NCBI GenBank assembly: GCA_019637155.1 | Contig: JAHBWE010000001.1 | Coordinates: forward strand, 372,001 to 436,000 | Length of the DNA stretch: 64,000 nucleotides | Origin: Labilithrix sp. | Lineage (GTDB): Bacteria > Myxococcota_A > Polyangia > Polyangiales > Polyangiaceae | Reading direction: 5' to 3' | In this document: positions 32,540 to 41,310 of the stretch, one piece after another | How positions within the stretch are numbered: the stretch's first letter is position 1 | How the letters are laid out: each line of letters begins with the position of its first letter | Notes under the pieces: generated by a model | The model's input: the letters and a program-made list of their open reading frames with translations, nothing else | Databases searched by the model: none | Told to the model about the DNA's origin: nothing | Translations under genes and position numbers: made by a program

Positions 32540-33309
32540 TGAGGCGCCGGAGCGCGCTCCTCGAGTCGCTCGGCCTCGCCGTGCGCGAGCGGCGCGCCGA
32601 GCGGGCGCTCACGCTGAAGGCGCTCGCGGCGGCGGCGGGCGTGAGCGAGCGCTTCCTCGTCCAGCTCGAGCAAGGGGAGGGGAACATCTCCGTCGCGCGG
32701 CTCGAGGACGTCGCGGAGGCGCTCGGCACGACCGGCGCGGAGCTCCTCGCGCGGGCCGGTCGCGCGTCGCGCGCGGGCGCCGCGAAGCCGCGGTCGATCG
32801 CGCTCGTCGGGCTCCGCGGCGCGGGGAAGAGCTCGATCGGCGCCGCGCTCGCGAAGAAGCTCGGCGTCCCGTTCGTCGAGCTCGACGAGGCGATCGTGCG
32901 CGAGGCGCAGATGACGCTCGCGACGATCTTCGAGATCCACGGCGAGGCGTACTACCGCGCGATGGAGCGCGACGTGCTCCGCCGCATCCTCGACGACGGC
33001 AAGCCCTCCGTGATCGCGACCGGCGGCTCGATCGTGACCGACGCGGAGACGTGGGGCCTCCTCCGTTCGCGCGCGCGCACGGTCTGGCTGAAGGCGACGC
33101 CGCGCGAGCACTGGGACCGCGTCGTCGCGCAAGGCGACGTGCGCCCGATGCGGGGGCGGCCGAAGGCGATGAACGAGCTGAAGCAGCTCCTCACCGCGCG
33201 CACGCCGCTCTACGAGCAGGCCGACGTCACGATCGACACGTCGGACCTCACGCCCGCGAAGGTCGTCGCGGGGCTCCTTTCGACGCAGTCCCCATCGCGC
33301 GACGCGTGA
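32515..33309 (+). CDS. boxR: BoxR/BzdR-type regulator: XRE HTH domain fused to shikimate-kinase-like domain
   Basis: 264 residues from GTG 32515 (AGGA 5-8 nt upstream); GTG 32539 is an alternative that would free the second operator copy. N-terminal XRE-type HTH (about 18-80: LTLKALAAAAGVSERFLVQ), then a shikimate-kinase-like fold with Walker A GLRGAGKS at 99-106 and ATGGSIV and RPMRGRPKAM segments. In BoxR/BzdR the kinase-like domain binds benzoyl-CoA as inducer and the HTH represses the benzoate genes. Divergent from boxC, which fits autoregulation plus control of boxCB. Catalysis is not expected. Confidence 0.93.
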   Translation: MAEAQYTAVRRRSALLESLGLAVRERRAERALTLKALAAAAGVSERFLVQLEQGEGNISVARLEDVAEALGTTGAELLARAGRASRAGAAKPRSIALVGLRGAGKSSIGAALAKKLGVPFVELDEAIVREAQMTLATIFEIHGEAYYRAMERDVLRRILDDGKPSVIATGGSIVTDAETWGLLRSRARTVWLKATPREHWDRVVAQGDVRPMRGRPKAMNELKQLLTARTPLYEQADVTIDTSDLTPAKVVAGLLSTQSPSRDA

Positions 33310-33318
33310 CCCACCGGC

Positions 33319-34518
33319 TCAGGGGACGCAGACGCCGATGGTGCGCGTGAAGCCGTCGAGCGTGATCTCCATGCGCCTGCAGGTGCCGGAGAGGCATGGC
33401 TTCGCGGCCGCGTCGTCGTCGCAGAGCTCGAGGCCGCTCGTGCAGGAGCTCGTGCCGCTGCAGAGCGGGCGAGCGGCCGCCGACGACGGCGCGAACGTGC
33501 CGGCGGCGGACGTGCACGTCGCGGGCACTTCGTTCGGGATCGAGCCGTTGAAGCAGCAGCGGTTCTGGCAGTGGTCGGACGCGAAGCACGGGTACGGGTT
33601 CGCGGGGCAGCCGCCGGCGTTCGGCGTGCAGCCCGTGCCGACGCAGCAGTTCGGGAGGGCCGCTCCACACTGCTGGTCCGCCGGATCGGTCGGGCACGCC
33701 GGCGCGACTTTGCCGGACAGGTAGGCGCACTGATCGTGCGGCGCTCCCGCCTCCGCGTCGTCGGCGCCGCTGTCGCGGACGCCCTCCGGGTCGGTGACGC
33801 AGCGGCCGACCGCGCGGCGATGGGACACGCCGTCGGCGCCGACCATGTCGAGGGCGACGCGCTCGCACTTGCGGCCGGCTCCGCACGACGCGGGGGCGGC
33901 GGGGCTGCAGAGCTCGACGTCGTTCCCGTCGCACGCGGCGGCGCACGTGCTGCCGTCGCCGCTCAGCCGCGCCGGGCCGTCGCACTGCGTGGCCGCTTCC
34001 GGGATCGCCGTCCCGCGGAGGCAGCAACGATCGGTCGGCGTCGGGCACTGCGGCCCCGCGAAGCACGCGTAGACCCCGGCCGGCGCGGTGCACGTCTCGC
34101 TCGTCGCGTCCGAGACGCACCCTTGTCCGGGGCAGCACGCGCGCAGGCCGCCGCCGCAGGTCGGATCCGAGCCCGCGTCGATCGCCGTCGCGCACGTCGG
34201 CGCGTCGCCCTCGGTGACGAGGCCGCACTCCTTCTCCGGGAAGCCGCCGCTGCTCGAGCTGGAGGAGCTCGACGACGACGACGATGACGACGATGACGAC
34301 GACGTCGAGCTCGTGCTGCTCCCGCCGTCCGGCGTCTCGATCTGGCAGACGCCGCTCCGGCACGTGAGGCCGACGAGGCAGGTGTCGTTCTCGAAGCACG
34401 GCTGACCCTGCGCCCCGCGTCCGGACTGCGACGTCTGCAGGTCGTCGCCGACGCACGCGGCCCACGCGCCTACGAGCAAGACCACGGTCACGAAGGCGAG
34501 TCCCCAACGGCGAAGCAT
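33319..34518 (-). CDS. Cys-rich lipoprotein with long Ser run
   Basis: 399 residues. Signal peptide MLRRWGLAFVTVVLLVGAWA ends in lipobox WAAC. A Cys module (CFENDTCLVGLTCRSGVC) is followed by a Ser/Thr-only linker of about 28 residues (encoded by a GAC/GAT-type triplet run at 34260-34315 on the plus strand), then roughly 30 Cys in modules such as CCPGQGC and CCVGTGC. Same general plan as the lipoprotein at 13564-14562. Probably surface-exposed; function unknown. Its position between boxR and boxD is unusual, interrupting an otherwise contiguous box region. Divergent from boxD with a 71-bp gap. Confidence 0.85.
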   Translation of the reverse strand: MLRRWGLAFVTVVLLVGAWAACVGDDLQTSQSGRGAQGQPCFENDTCLVGLTCRSGVCQIETPDGGSSTSSTSSSSSSSSSSSSSSSSSSGGFPEKECGLVTEGDAPTCATAIDAGSDPTCGGGLRACCPGQGCVSDATSETCTAPAGVYACFAGPQCPTPTDRCCLRGTAIPEAATQCDGPARLSGDGSTCAAACDGNDVELCSPAAPASCGAGRKCERVALDMVGADGVSHRRAVGRCVTDPEGVRDSGADDAEAGAPHDQCAYLSGKVAPACPTDPADQQCGAALPNCCVGTGCTPNAGGCPANPYPCFASDHCQNRCCFNGSIPNEVPATCTSAAGTFAPSSAAARPLCSGTSSCTSGLELCDDDAAAKPCLSGTCRRMEITLDGFTRTIGVCVP

Positions 34519-34589
34519 CTGCCGAGCTTAGCGCGGCGCGGCTTCAAACGGTTGCGCGCCGGTGTTATGTCGCGCCGAGAGAGGACACC

Positions 34590-36137
34590 ATGAACGAGCT
34601 CGCGAGCTTCATTTCCGGGACGTGGCAGAAGGGCAGCGGCAAGAAGGCCGAGCTCGTGAACCCCTCGACCGAGGAGGTCATCGCGACGACGTCGACCGAG
34701 GGCCTCGACCTCGGCGCCGCGCTCGCGTACGCGCGGACCAAGGGCGGCCCCGCCCTCCGCGCGATGTCCTTCGTCCAGCGCGGCGAGATGCTCCGCGCGA
34801 TGTCGCGCGCGATCCACGCGAAGCGCGACGAGCTGATCGGCCTCGCGATCGCGAACGGCGGCAACACGCGCGGCGACGCGAAGTTCGACATCGACGGCGC
34901 GATCGGCACCCTCGCGGCCTACGCCGACCTCGCGCCCGAGCTCGGCGACGGCTTCGTCCTCGCCGACGGCGACGGCGTGCAGCTCGGTCGCGGCGCGCGC
35001 CTCTTCGGCCAGCACGTGTGGCTCCCGCGCGAGGGCGCCGCCGTCCACGTCAACGCGTTCAACTTCCCGGCGTGGGGGCTCGCCGAGAAGGCGGCGACCG
35101 CGCTCCTCGCCGGCATGCCGGTCGTGTCGAAGCCGGCGACGAGCACCGCGCTCGTCGCGCACCGCATCGTCGAGATCCTGGTCGAGGCGAAGGTGCTGCC
35201 CGACGGCGCGCTCTCGCTCGTGTGCGGCAGCCCCGGCGATCTGCTCGCGCGCCTCGAGTCGCAGGACGTCCTCGCGTTCACCGGCTCGAGCATCACCGCG
35301 GCGAAGCTGCGCGCGAACGAGAGCGTCCTCACGAAGGCGACGCGCATCAACGTCGAGGCCGACTCGCTGAACGCCGCCGTCCTCGGCCCCGACGTCGAGG
35401 TCGGCTCCGACGTCATGAACCTCTTCGTCGCCGACGTCGCGCGCGAGATGACGCAGAAGACGGGGCAGAAGTGCACCGCGATCCGTCGCATCTACGTCGC
35501 GAAGGACCGCGTCTCCGACGTGCTCGACGCGCTGAAAGAGCGCCTCGCGGCGGTGAAGGTCGGCAACCCCGCCGACGAGGCGATGAACATGGGCCCGGTG
35601 TCCACCGCGCAGCAGCACGCCGACGTGAAGAGCGGCGTCGCGAAGCTCGAGTCGTGCGCGAAGGTGGTGTTCGGCAAGACGAGCGGCGTGCACGACAAGG
35701 GCTACTTCACGACGCCGGTGCTCCTCCACGGCGCGGACCCGAAGCCGGGCGACGCGGTGCACGAGCACGAGGTGTTCGGGCCGGTCGCGACGGTGATGCC
35801 GTACGCCGGCGTCGCCGGCGCGGTGTCCCTCGTCGCGGCGGGCGGCGGCGGCCTCGTCACGAGCGTCTACTCGGACGACAAGGACTTCCTCCGCAGCGCC
35901 GTCGTCGGCATCGCGCCGTACCACGGCCGCATCATGATCGGCTCGGCGAAGGTCGCGGGCCAGTCGCTCCCCCCCGGCATGGCGCTCCCGCAGCTCGTCC
36001 ACGGCGGCCCCGGCCGCGCCGGCGGCGGCGAAGAGCTCGGCGCGCGGCGCGGCATGCAGCTCTACATGCAGCGCACCGCGCTCCAGGGCGATCGCGCGAT
36101 CCTCGAGGCGCTGAGCGGCAAGAAGAGCGCGAGCTAG
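34590..36137 (+). CDS. boxD: 3,4-dehydroadipyl-CoA semialdehyde dehydrogenase
   Basis: 515 residues, start ATG preceded by GAGAGG. An aldehyde dehydrogenase of the BoxD/PaaZ N-terminal type: NVEADSLNAAVLGPD with the general-base Glu near 257, and catalytic Cys295 in GQKCTAIRR. BoxD oxidises 3,4-dehydroadipyl-CoA semialdehyde, the product of BoxC, to the acid with NADP+, feeding beta-oxidation. Length and the central motifs match known BoxD. It is a separate transcription unit from boxCB, divergent from a lipoprotein gene, and followed 15 bp later by a histidine kinase gene. Confidence 0.93.
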   Translation: MNELASFISGTWQKGSGKKAELVNPSTEEVIATTSTEGLDLGAALAYARTKGGPALRAMSFVQRGEMLRAMSRAIHAKRDELIGLAIANGGNTRGDAKFDIDGAIGTLAAYADLAPELGDGFVLADGDGVQLGRGARLFGQHVWLPREGAAVHVNAFNFPAWGLAEKAATALLAGMPVVSKPATSTALVAHRIVEILVEAKVLPDGALSLVCGSPGDLLARLESQDVLAFTGSSITAAKLRANESVLTKATRINVEADSLNAAVLGPDVEVGSDVMNLFVADVAREMTQKTGQKCTAIRRIYVAKDRVSDVLDALKERLAAVKVGNPADEAMNMGPVSTAQQHADVKSGVAKLESCAKVVFGKTSGVHDKGYFTTPVLLHGADPKPGDAVHEHEVFGPVATVMPYAGVAGAVSLVAAGGGGLVTSVYSDDKDFLRSAVVGIAPYHGRIMIGSAKVAGQSLPPGMALPQLVHGGPGRAGGGEELGARRGMQLYMQRTALQGDRAILEALSGKKSAS

Positions 36138-36152
36138 TCTACAATCCGGCCG

Positions 36153-37253
36153 ATGGCCGCGGTTCCGTCGTCGCGCCTGCCGCTCGTCGGTCCGGGGGGA
36201 GGCATCCTTCGGTCGACCGTCAGGGCGCTCCTCGTGCCGCGTCGCGCGATCCCGATCGCGCTCGTCGTCGTGCCGATGACGATCATCCAGGACGCCTACA
36301 GCCGCGATCCCGGCGCGGTGCCGATCGCGCTCTTCCTCTGCGGAAGCTTCCTCCTCGTCGCGCCGATGTCGTGGCGCGCGCTCTTCCCGATCGATCGCCC
36401 GATCGGCGCCGGCGCGCTCGGGCGCGTCGTCGTCTACGCCGGCATCGGCGCGGCGGTCGTGTTCGGCGTGGGCTGGCTCATGCCGCTCGTCCTCGGGATC
36501 GGCCGCACCTTCATGACGACGTCGCCGAGCCTCGCGGTGTGCCTCGCGCTGTTCTGGGTCGGCGGCTGGGGGCTCGCGCGCGACATCGATCTCGAGGAGA
36601 ACCTCCGCCGCGCCCGCGCCCGCGCGGAGGCGCTCGCGCGGGAGGCCGATCACGCGCAGCTCCTCGCGCTGAAGAGCCACCTCGATCCGCACTTCCTGTT
36701 CAACACGCTGAACGCGATCGCGGAGTGGTGCCGGGCCGACGGCCTCGTCGCCGAGCGCGCGATCCTCCAGCTCTCGTCGATGCTCCGCACGATGATGACC
36801 GCGATCGGCACCACGACGTGGCCGCTCGCGCGCGAGGTGGAGCTCGTCGACGCGCTCTTCGCCCTCCACGCCATCCGCGATCCCACCCTCTTCACGGTCG
36901 AGCGCGACGTGCCGGATCCGCTCCCGAACGTCGAGGTCCCGCCGATGGTGCTGTTGCCGCTGGTCGAGAACGCGATGAAGCACGGCCCGCTCAAGCGCCA
37001 CAAAGGGGTGGTCCGCTTCGTCGTGAAGGAGACCGAGGGCGGCGCGATCGACGTGGAGATCGCCAATCCCGGTACGTACACCGGCCCGCGCGCCGGCGGC
37101 AGCGGGCTCCCGATCGTCGAGAAGCGCCTCGCGCTCGCGTACGGCAAATCCGCGCGCTTCGAGATCGCGGCCGACGGCGATCGGACCCGCACCAGCGTGC
37201 GCCTGCCGCGCGCGGTGGACCTCTCGGTTCCCAGCGTGCGGCCGCCCGCGTGA
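36153..37253 (+). CDS. LytS/YpdA-type sensor histidine kinase
   Basis: 366 residues. Four membrane segments (about 28-46, 58-76, 88-112, 118-137), then a coiled linker and the His_kinase domain with phospho-acceptor His180 in SHLDPHFLFNTLNAIAEW, and the ATPase domain with N-box LVENAMKHG and G-rich GGSGLPIVEKRL. No large periplasmic sensor is present, so it probably senses a membrane-linked or small cue. The cognate regulator follows 20 bp later. Starts 15 bp after boxD, so read-through from boxD is possible, but a benzoate link is unproven. Confidence 0.9.
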   Translation: MAAVPSSRLPLVGPGGGILRSTVRALLVPRRAIPIALVVVPMTIIQDAYSRDPGAVPIALFLCGSFLLVAPMSWRALFPIDRPIGAGALGRVVVYAGIGAAVVFGVGWLMPLVLGIGRTFMTTSPSLAVCLALFWVGGWGLARDIDLEENLRRARARAEALAREADHAQLLALKSHLDPHFLFNTLNAIAEWCRADGLVAERAILQLSSMLRTMMTAIGTTTWPLAREVELVDALFALHAIRDPTLFTVERDVPDPLPNVEVPPMVLLPLVENAMKHGPLKRHKGVVRFVVKETEGGAIDVEIANPGTYTGPRAGGSGLPIVEKRLALAYGKSARFEIAADGDRTRTSVRLPRAVDLSVPSVRPPA

Positions 37254-37273
37254 CGTGATATTCCGGCGCCTTC

Positions 37274-38005
37274 ATGGCCTCGATCCCGCTGCGCGTGCTC
37301 GTCTGCGACGACGAGCTGATGGCTCGGAAGCGCGTGCTCCGCCTCCTCGGCGAGCTCGGCGGCATCGAGGCGACGATCGAGTGCGAGAGCGGCGAGGAGG
37401 TGCTGAAGCGCCTCGCCGAGGAGGAGATCGACGTCGCGATCATGGACGTGAACATGCCGGGCCTCTCCGGGATCGAGACCGTGCTCGCGATGCCGGAGGA
37501 GCGCCCCTACGTCGTGTTCCTCACCGCGCACCCCGAGCACGCGGTGAAGGCCTTCGAGATCGGCGCGGTGGACTACGTGATGAAGCCGGTCGACGACGCG
37601 CGGCTCTCGAAGGCGATCGATCGCGCGCGCACCTTCCTCGATCAAGGCGCGCCGAAGAGCGAAGAGCCGAAGCTCGCGAAGCTCGCGATCGCGACGCACG
37701 ACGGTGCGGCGCTCGTGAGCCCGGCGGAGGTGACGCATGCGACGTTCGACGGCACCCTCGTCACCGTCCACACGTCGACGCGCACGATCCTGACCGACGA
37801 CACCCTCCAGGACCTGGAGGCGAAGCTCGGCCGGGCCGGCTCCTTCGAGCGGGTCCACCGCCGGGCGATCCTCAATCTCGACCACGTAGAGCGGCTGGAA
37901 TCCGTCGATTCGGGGGGCTACGTGGCCTGCCTGCCCCAGGGAAAGCGGGTCGACGTTTCGCGTCAGAGTGCGCGAAAGCTGCGGAGACGTCTTGGTTTGC
38001 GGTAG
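37274..38005 (+). CDS. LytTR-family response regulator
   Basis: 243 residues. Receiver domain with acidic DDE near 12-14, phospho-acceptor Asp58 in IMDVNMPG, Thr in FLTAH and Lys in MKPVDD. The C-terminal LytTR DNA-binding domain (about 140-243) contains HTSTRTILTDDTLQDLE and FERVHRRAILNL. LytTR regulators bind paired direct repeats upstream of envelope or virulence genes. Partner of the histidine kinase immediately upstream. Confidence 0.92.
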   Translation: MASIPLRVLVCDDELMARKRVLRLLGELGGIEATIECESGEEVLKRLAEEEIDVAIMDVNMPGLSGIETVLAMPEERPYVVFLTAHPEHAVKAFEIGAVDYVMKPVDDARLSKAIDRARTFLDQGAPKSEEPKLAKLAIATHDGAALVSPAEVTHATFDGTLVTVHTSTRTILTDDTLQDLEAKLGRAGSFERVHRRAILNLDHVERLESVDSGGYVACLPQGKRVDVSRQSARKLRRRLGLR

Positions 38006-38025
38006 TCTAGAGGCGAGACGCACGA

Positions 38026-39732
38026 ATGGCTGACCCGAGCAGCAGCGCCGACAACGACGACTTCCCCGAGGAGGACGAGGGGGGAGGCGAGTCGACCGTT
38101 TCGATGACGTCGCCGAACATCGATCCGGCGATGCCGCTGCCGATCTCCGTTCCGCCTCCGCCGATGCAAGGAGCCGGCGGCGGGGTGCAGATGCCCACCG
38201 CGCCGGTGCCGTTCGTGCCCGGCGGCCCGGCCGCGTTCCCGATCCAGGGGCGTCCGGCGCCCACGTCGCAGCCTTCCGTGCCGACTCCGTTCGGCGGCAT
38301 CACGCCCGGCGGCCCGCCGGCTTCCCAGCCGAGGCCGGTCCCCGCCGCGGGCGCGCCGGCGATCGGCGTGCCCGGCGCGTCCGCCGGAGCCGCGCCCGCA
38401 GGGATGAAGCGGCCGCAGACGGTCATCGGCCTCGCGCCGCCGCCGATCGGCGCGCCGCGCCCGGGCTCGCCCGGCGCCGGGCGCGTGCCGCTCCCTTCCG
38501 GTCGCAACGCCGGGCCCGCGGGCGCGCCGCGTCCGGCCGCGAACGCGCCCGCGTCGTCGCCGGGCGAAAAAGGTCCGCCGAGCTCCGGTCGTGGCGTGAA
38601 GCCGCCCGCGCTCCCGGCGAGCGCGGCCGTGCCGCCGTCGTCGGCGAAGCCGCTCGCGGCGAAGGACGCCGACTCGACCGACGAGCAGCCCGCGATGCCG
38701 GAGGACGTGCCGGACTCGCAGAAGGAAGAGATGCCGACGATGGCCAAGTCGGCCGAGGAGTCGCTCGCGCTCTTCGGTCTCGGCGCCGGCCTCACCGACG
38801 CCGCGCGCTCGGCGGTCGGCCCGAAGCCGCCCGCGCCCGCGTCCGGCCGCTCTCCGATCGCGCGTCCCCCCGTGCAGGTGGAGCCGATCTCGCCGCTCAC
38901 GCCCGATCAACACACCGCCGCGCTGCCGCCCCAGGGCGTCCCCGCGCCGCTGCCCGCCGCCGGCGCGCCGGCGGAGCTGCCGGTCCTCCACGATCGCTCC
39001 GAAGAGGAGGAGTCCACGCGCGCGGTGTCGCGCGAGGAGATGCTCCGCGGCCACGACGCCGTGATTATCGGCGAAGACGGCGAAAACGCTCAAGGTGAGG
39101 ATGCCACCCTCGCGGTCGCGCCCGGCCTGAACGAGGCGAGCAGCCCACAATTCGCCGCGCTCGCGGCGTCGCTGACGAGCGAGAGCCCGGCGGAGGGAGC
39201 GTTCCCGCCGCCGCCGTTCGGCCAGGCGCCGCCGCCGTCCCAGCCGGGCTGGCAGGACCCCAACGCGAACGCGTACGCGCAGCAGCAACAGCCGCCGATG
39301 TCGGCGCCGCAGCCGCCGTGGCAGGACCCGAACGCGTACCAGCAGCAGCCCGGCTGGAACGGGCCGCCGAGCTACCCGATGAGCGTCGGCCCGGTGTCGG
39401 GTCCCCATCTGCCCGCGGCGAACCCGTTCCCGCAGTCGAGCCCGCAGATGCAGGTGCCGCAGTCGAGCCCACACTTGCAGGTCCCGCAGAGCGGGCACAT
39501 GCCCGTCGGCTACGCGCAGGGACAGCAAGGCCAGCAAGGGCAGGGGCCGATCCCGTATCCGGGGCCGAACATCCACCAGCCGCCGAACCCGTTCGGCGAC
39601 TGGAACGCCGCGAGCGCGCCGAAGAAGAAGTTCGTGCTCTCGGGACAGGTCCTGCTCCTCGCGATCGTGGGCACGGTCTGTCTCGCGATCTTCATCACCG
39701 GGATCGTGCTCTTCGCCACGACCAAGTTCTGA
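38026..39732 (+). CDS. Pro/Ala/Gln-rich tail-anchored protein
   Basis: 568 residues of low-complexity sequence: acidic N-terminus, Pro/Gly/Ala-rich centre (about 45-330), Gln/Pro-rich part (about 400-520), and one C-terminal membrane segment (about 540-562, LLLAIVGTVCLAIFITGIVL). No recognised globular domain. The layout suggests a cytosolic disordered protein anchored to the inner membrane. It lies between the LytTR regulator (20 bp upstream) and a Ser/Thr kinase (15 bp downstream), so it is a candidate substrate or scaffold of that kinase, by position only. Confidence 0.75.
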   Translation: MADPSSSADNDDFPEEDEGGGESTVSMTSPNIDPAMPLPISVPPPPMQGAGGGVQMPTAPVPFVPGGPAAFPIQGRPAPTSQPSVPTPFGGITPGGPPASQPRPVPAAGAPAIGVPGASAGAAPAGMKRPQTVIGLAPPPIGAPRPGSPGAGRVPLPSGRNAGPAGAPRPAANAPASSPGEKGPPSSGRGVKPPALPASAAVPPSSAKPLAAKDADSTDEQPAMPEDVPDSQKEEMPTMAKSAEESLALFGLGAGLTDAARSAVGPKPPAPASGRSPIARPPVQVEPISPLTPDQHTAALPPQGVPAPLPAAGAPAELPVLHDRSEEEESTRAVSREEMLRGHDAVIIGEDGENAQGEDATLAVAPGLNEASSPQFAALAASLTSESPAEGAFPPPPFGQAPPPSQPGWQDPNANAYAQQQQPPMSAPQPPWQDPNAYQQQPGWNGPPSYPMSVGPVSGPHLPAANPFPQSSPQMQVPQSSPHLQVPQSGHMPVGYAQGQQGQQGQGPIPYPGPNIHQPPNPFGDWNAASAPKKKFVLSGQVLLLAIVGTVCLAIFITGIVLFATTKF

Positions 39733-39747
39733 GGTGTCGCCCGCGCG

Positions 39748-41223
39748 ATGACGCTTCAAGAGTCGCGTTGGGTGGGGCGCGTCCTTCGGGACAAGTGGCG
39801 CATCGATCGAAAGATCGCGCGTGGGGGAATGGGTACGGTCTTCGCCGCCACGCACAAGAACAACGGCATGCGCGCGGCGATCAAGGTGCTCCACGCCGAG
39901 TACTCGCGCGACTCCGACACGAAGAGCCGCTTCATCCAGGAGGGCTACGCCGCGAACCAGGTCGGCCACGCCGGCGTCGTCCGCATCCTCGACGACGACG
40001 TGACGGAGGAGGGGGCGCCGTTCCTCGTCATGGAGCTGCTCGAGGGCGAGCTCCTCGAGCAGCGGCGGATCCACGCCGGCGGGAAGCTCCCCGTCGACGA
40101 GGTCGTCGAGGTCGCCGAGCAGCTGCTCGACGTCATCGTCGCCGCGCACGCGAAGGGGATCGTCCATCGCGACATCAAGCCGGACAACATCTTCGTCACG
40201 AACCAGGGCCTCCTGAAGGTCCTCGACTTCGGCTTCGCGCGCATGCGCGACAGCCAGCGCACGGAGCGCACCGCGACCGGCTTCCTCCTCGGCACGCCCG
40301 GCTTCATGGCGCCGGAGCAGGCGGCGGGGCACAGCGACAACGTCGACGCGCGCACCGACATCTGGGCGATCGGCGCGACGCTCTTCGTCCTCCTCACCGG
40401 GCAGCCCGTCCACGAAGGCGAGAGCGCGGCGGAGATGCTCGTCGCGGCGGCGAACTTCCCGGTGCGCCCCGTCGGCGAGATCGAGCGCGGCATTCCGGTG
40501 AAGCTGCGCCAGACCGTCGACCGCGCGCTCGCGTTCGATCGCAAGGACCGCTGGCCGGACGCGAGGTCGATGCTCCTCGCGATCCGCTCGTTGCCGGGGC
40601 GGCGAGAGAGCCCGGCCGACGACGAAGGCCGCACGTTGATGCGTCCTTCTCCCGTCGACGACGCGCGCACGGTGATGCGCCCTTCGCCCGCCGCCGGCTC
40701 GGTGCACGAGGACGCGACGGTGATGGGCAAGATCGAGGAGCTGCCCGCCGAGGCGCTCGAGTCGATCTACACCCCGACGTCTCCGCTGAAGGCCCCGCCC
40801 GAGGCGCACCCCGCCGATCAGGAGCAGCGCACCCTCGCGATCGATCCCGACGGCCCGACGATCGGCGTGCGGGCGCCGAGCCCGTCGTCGACGACGCAGA
40901 AGGTCGAGAAGTTCCCCGGCGCGGAGGAGCCGACCGAGCACACCGTCATGATGATGTCGCGGCCGCTGCCGCAGAACCCGCTCCTCGCGCCGCCGCAGCC
41001 GCACGTCCCGCCGCCGTCGCCGTCGTATCCGGACCTGCAACATCAGCAGTTCCAGCCGCCGATCACCGGTCCCTTGCCGCGGCTCGCGACGACGAACATG
41101 ACGTCCATCGCGCACCCGAAGGGGGGCAAGGGCGGGAGCGTCCTCGTGTTCATCGCGGTGGCGGGGATCACGATGGTCGTCGTGATCTTGACGGGTTTGC
41201 TCGTCATCATCGGCACCGAATAG
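39748..41223 (+). CDS. Tail-anchored Ser/Thr protein kinase
   Basis: 491 residues. Kinase domain about 20-290: Gly-loop IARGGMGTVFAA, AIKVLH with the ATP Lys, HRDIKPDNIF near 140, DFGFAR, and the activation segment GTPGFMAPEQAAG. All catalytic residues are present. A disordered region follows with Thr-containing repeats (RTLMRPSPV, RTVMRPSPA, ATVMGK at about 296-330), candidate phosphosites. A C-terminal membrane helix (about 465-488, VFIAVAGITMVVVILTGLLV) ends the protein with only a few residues outside. So the kinase domain is cytosolic. Confidence 0.92.
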   Translation: MTLQESRWVGRVLRDKWRIDRKIARGGMGTVFAATHKNNGMRAAIKVLHAEYSRDSDTKSRFIQEGYAANQVGHAGVVRILDDDVTEEGAPFLVMELLEGELLEQRRIHAGGKLPVDEVVEVAEQLLDVIVAAHAKGIVHRDIKPDNIFVTNQGLLKVLDFGFARMRDSQRTERTATGFLLGTPGFMAPEQAAGHSDNVDARTDIWAIGATLFVLLTGQPVHEGESAAEMLVAAANFPVRPVGEIERGIPVKLRQTVDRALAFDRKDRWPDARSMLLAIRSLPGRRESPADDEGRTLMRPSPVDDARTVMRPSPAAGSVHEDATVMGKIEELPAEALESIYTPTSPLKAPPEAHPADQEQRTLAIDPDGPTIGVRAPSPSSTTQKVEKFPGAEEPTEHTVMMMSRPLPQNPLLAPPQPHVPPPSPSYPDLQHQQFQPPITGPLPRLATTNMTSIAHPKGGKGGSVLVFIAVAGITMVVVILTGLLVIIGTE

Positions 41224-41310
41224 CGGGAGATCGTTTCACTCTCGAGGACGTAGCGAGTCGGGGTGTAGGCTCCGGCCGGCATCCGCGTTCCATCCGTTGA
41301 GGCGATCTCC

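Noticed and set aside
29359..36137. boxA within the cluster
   Set aside because: No ferredoxin-type 4Fe-4S (CxxCxxCxxxCP) or flavin reductase protein is encoded in any frame around boxB-boxD.
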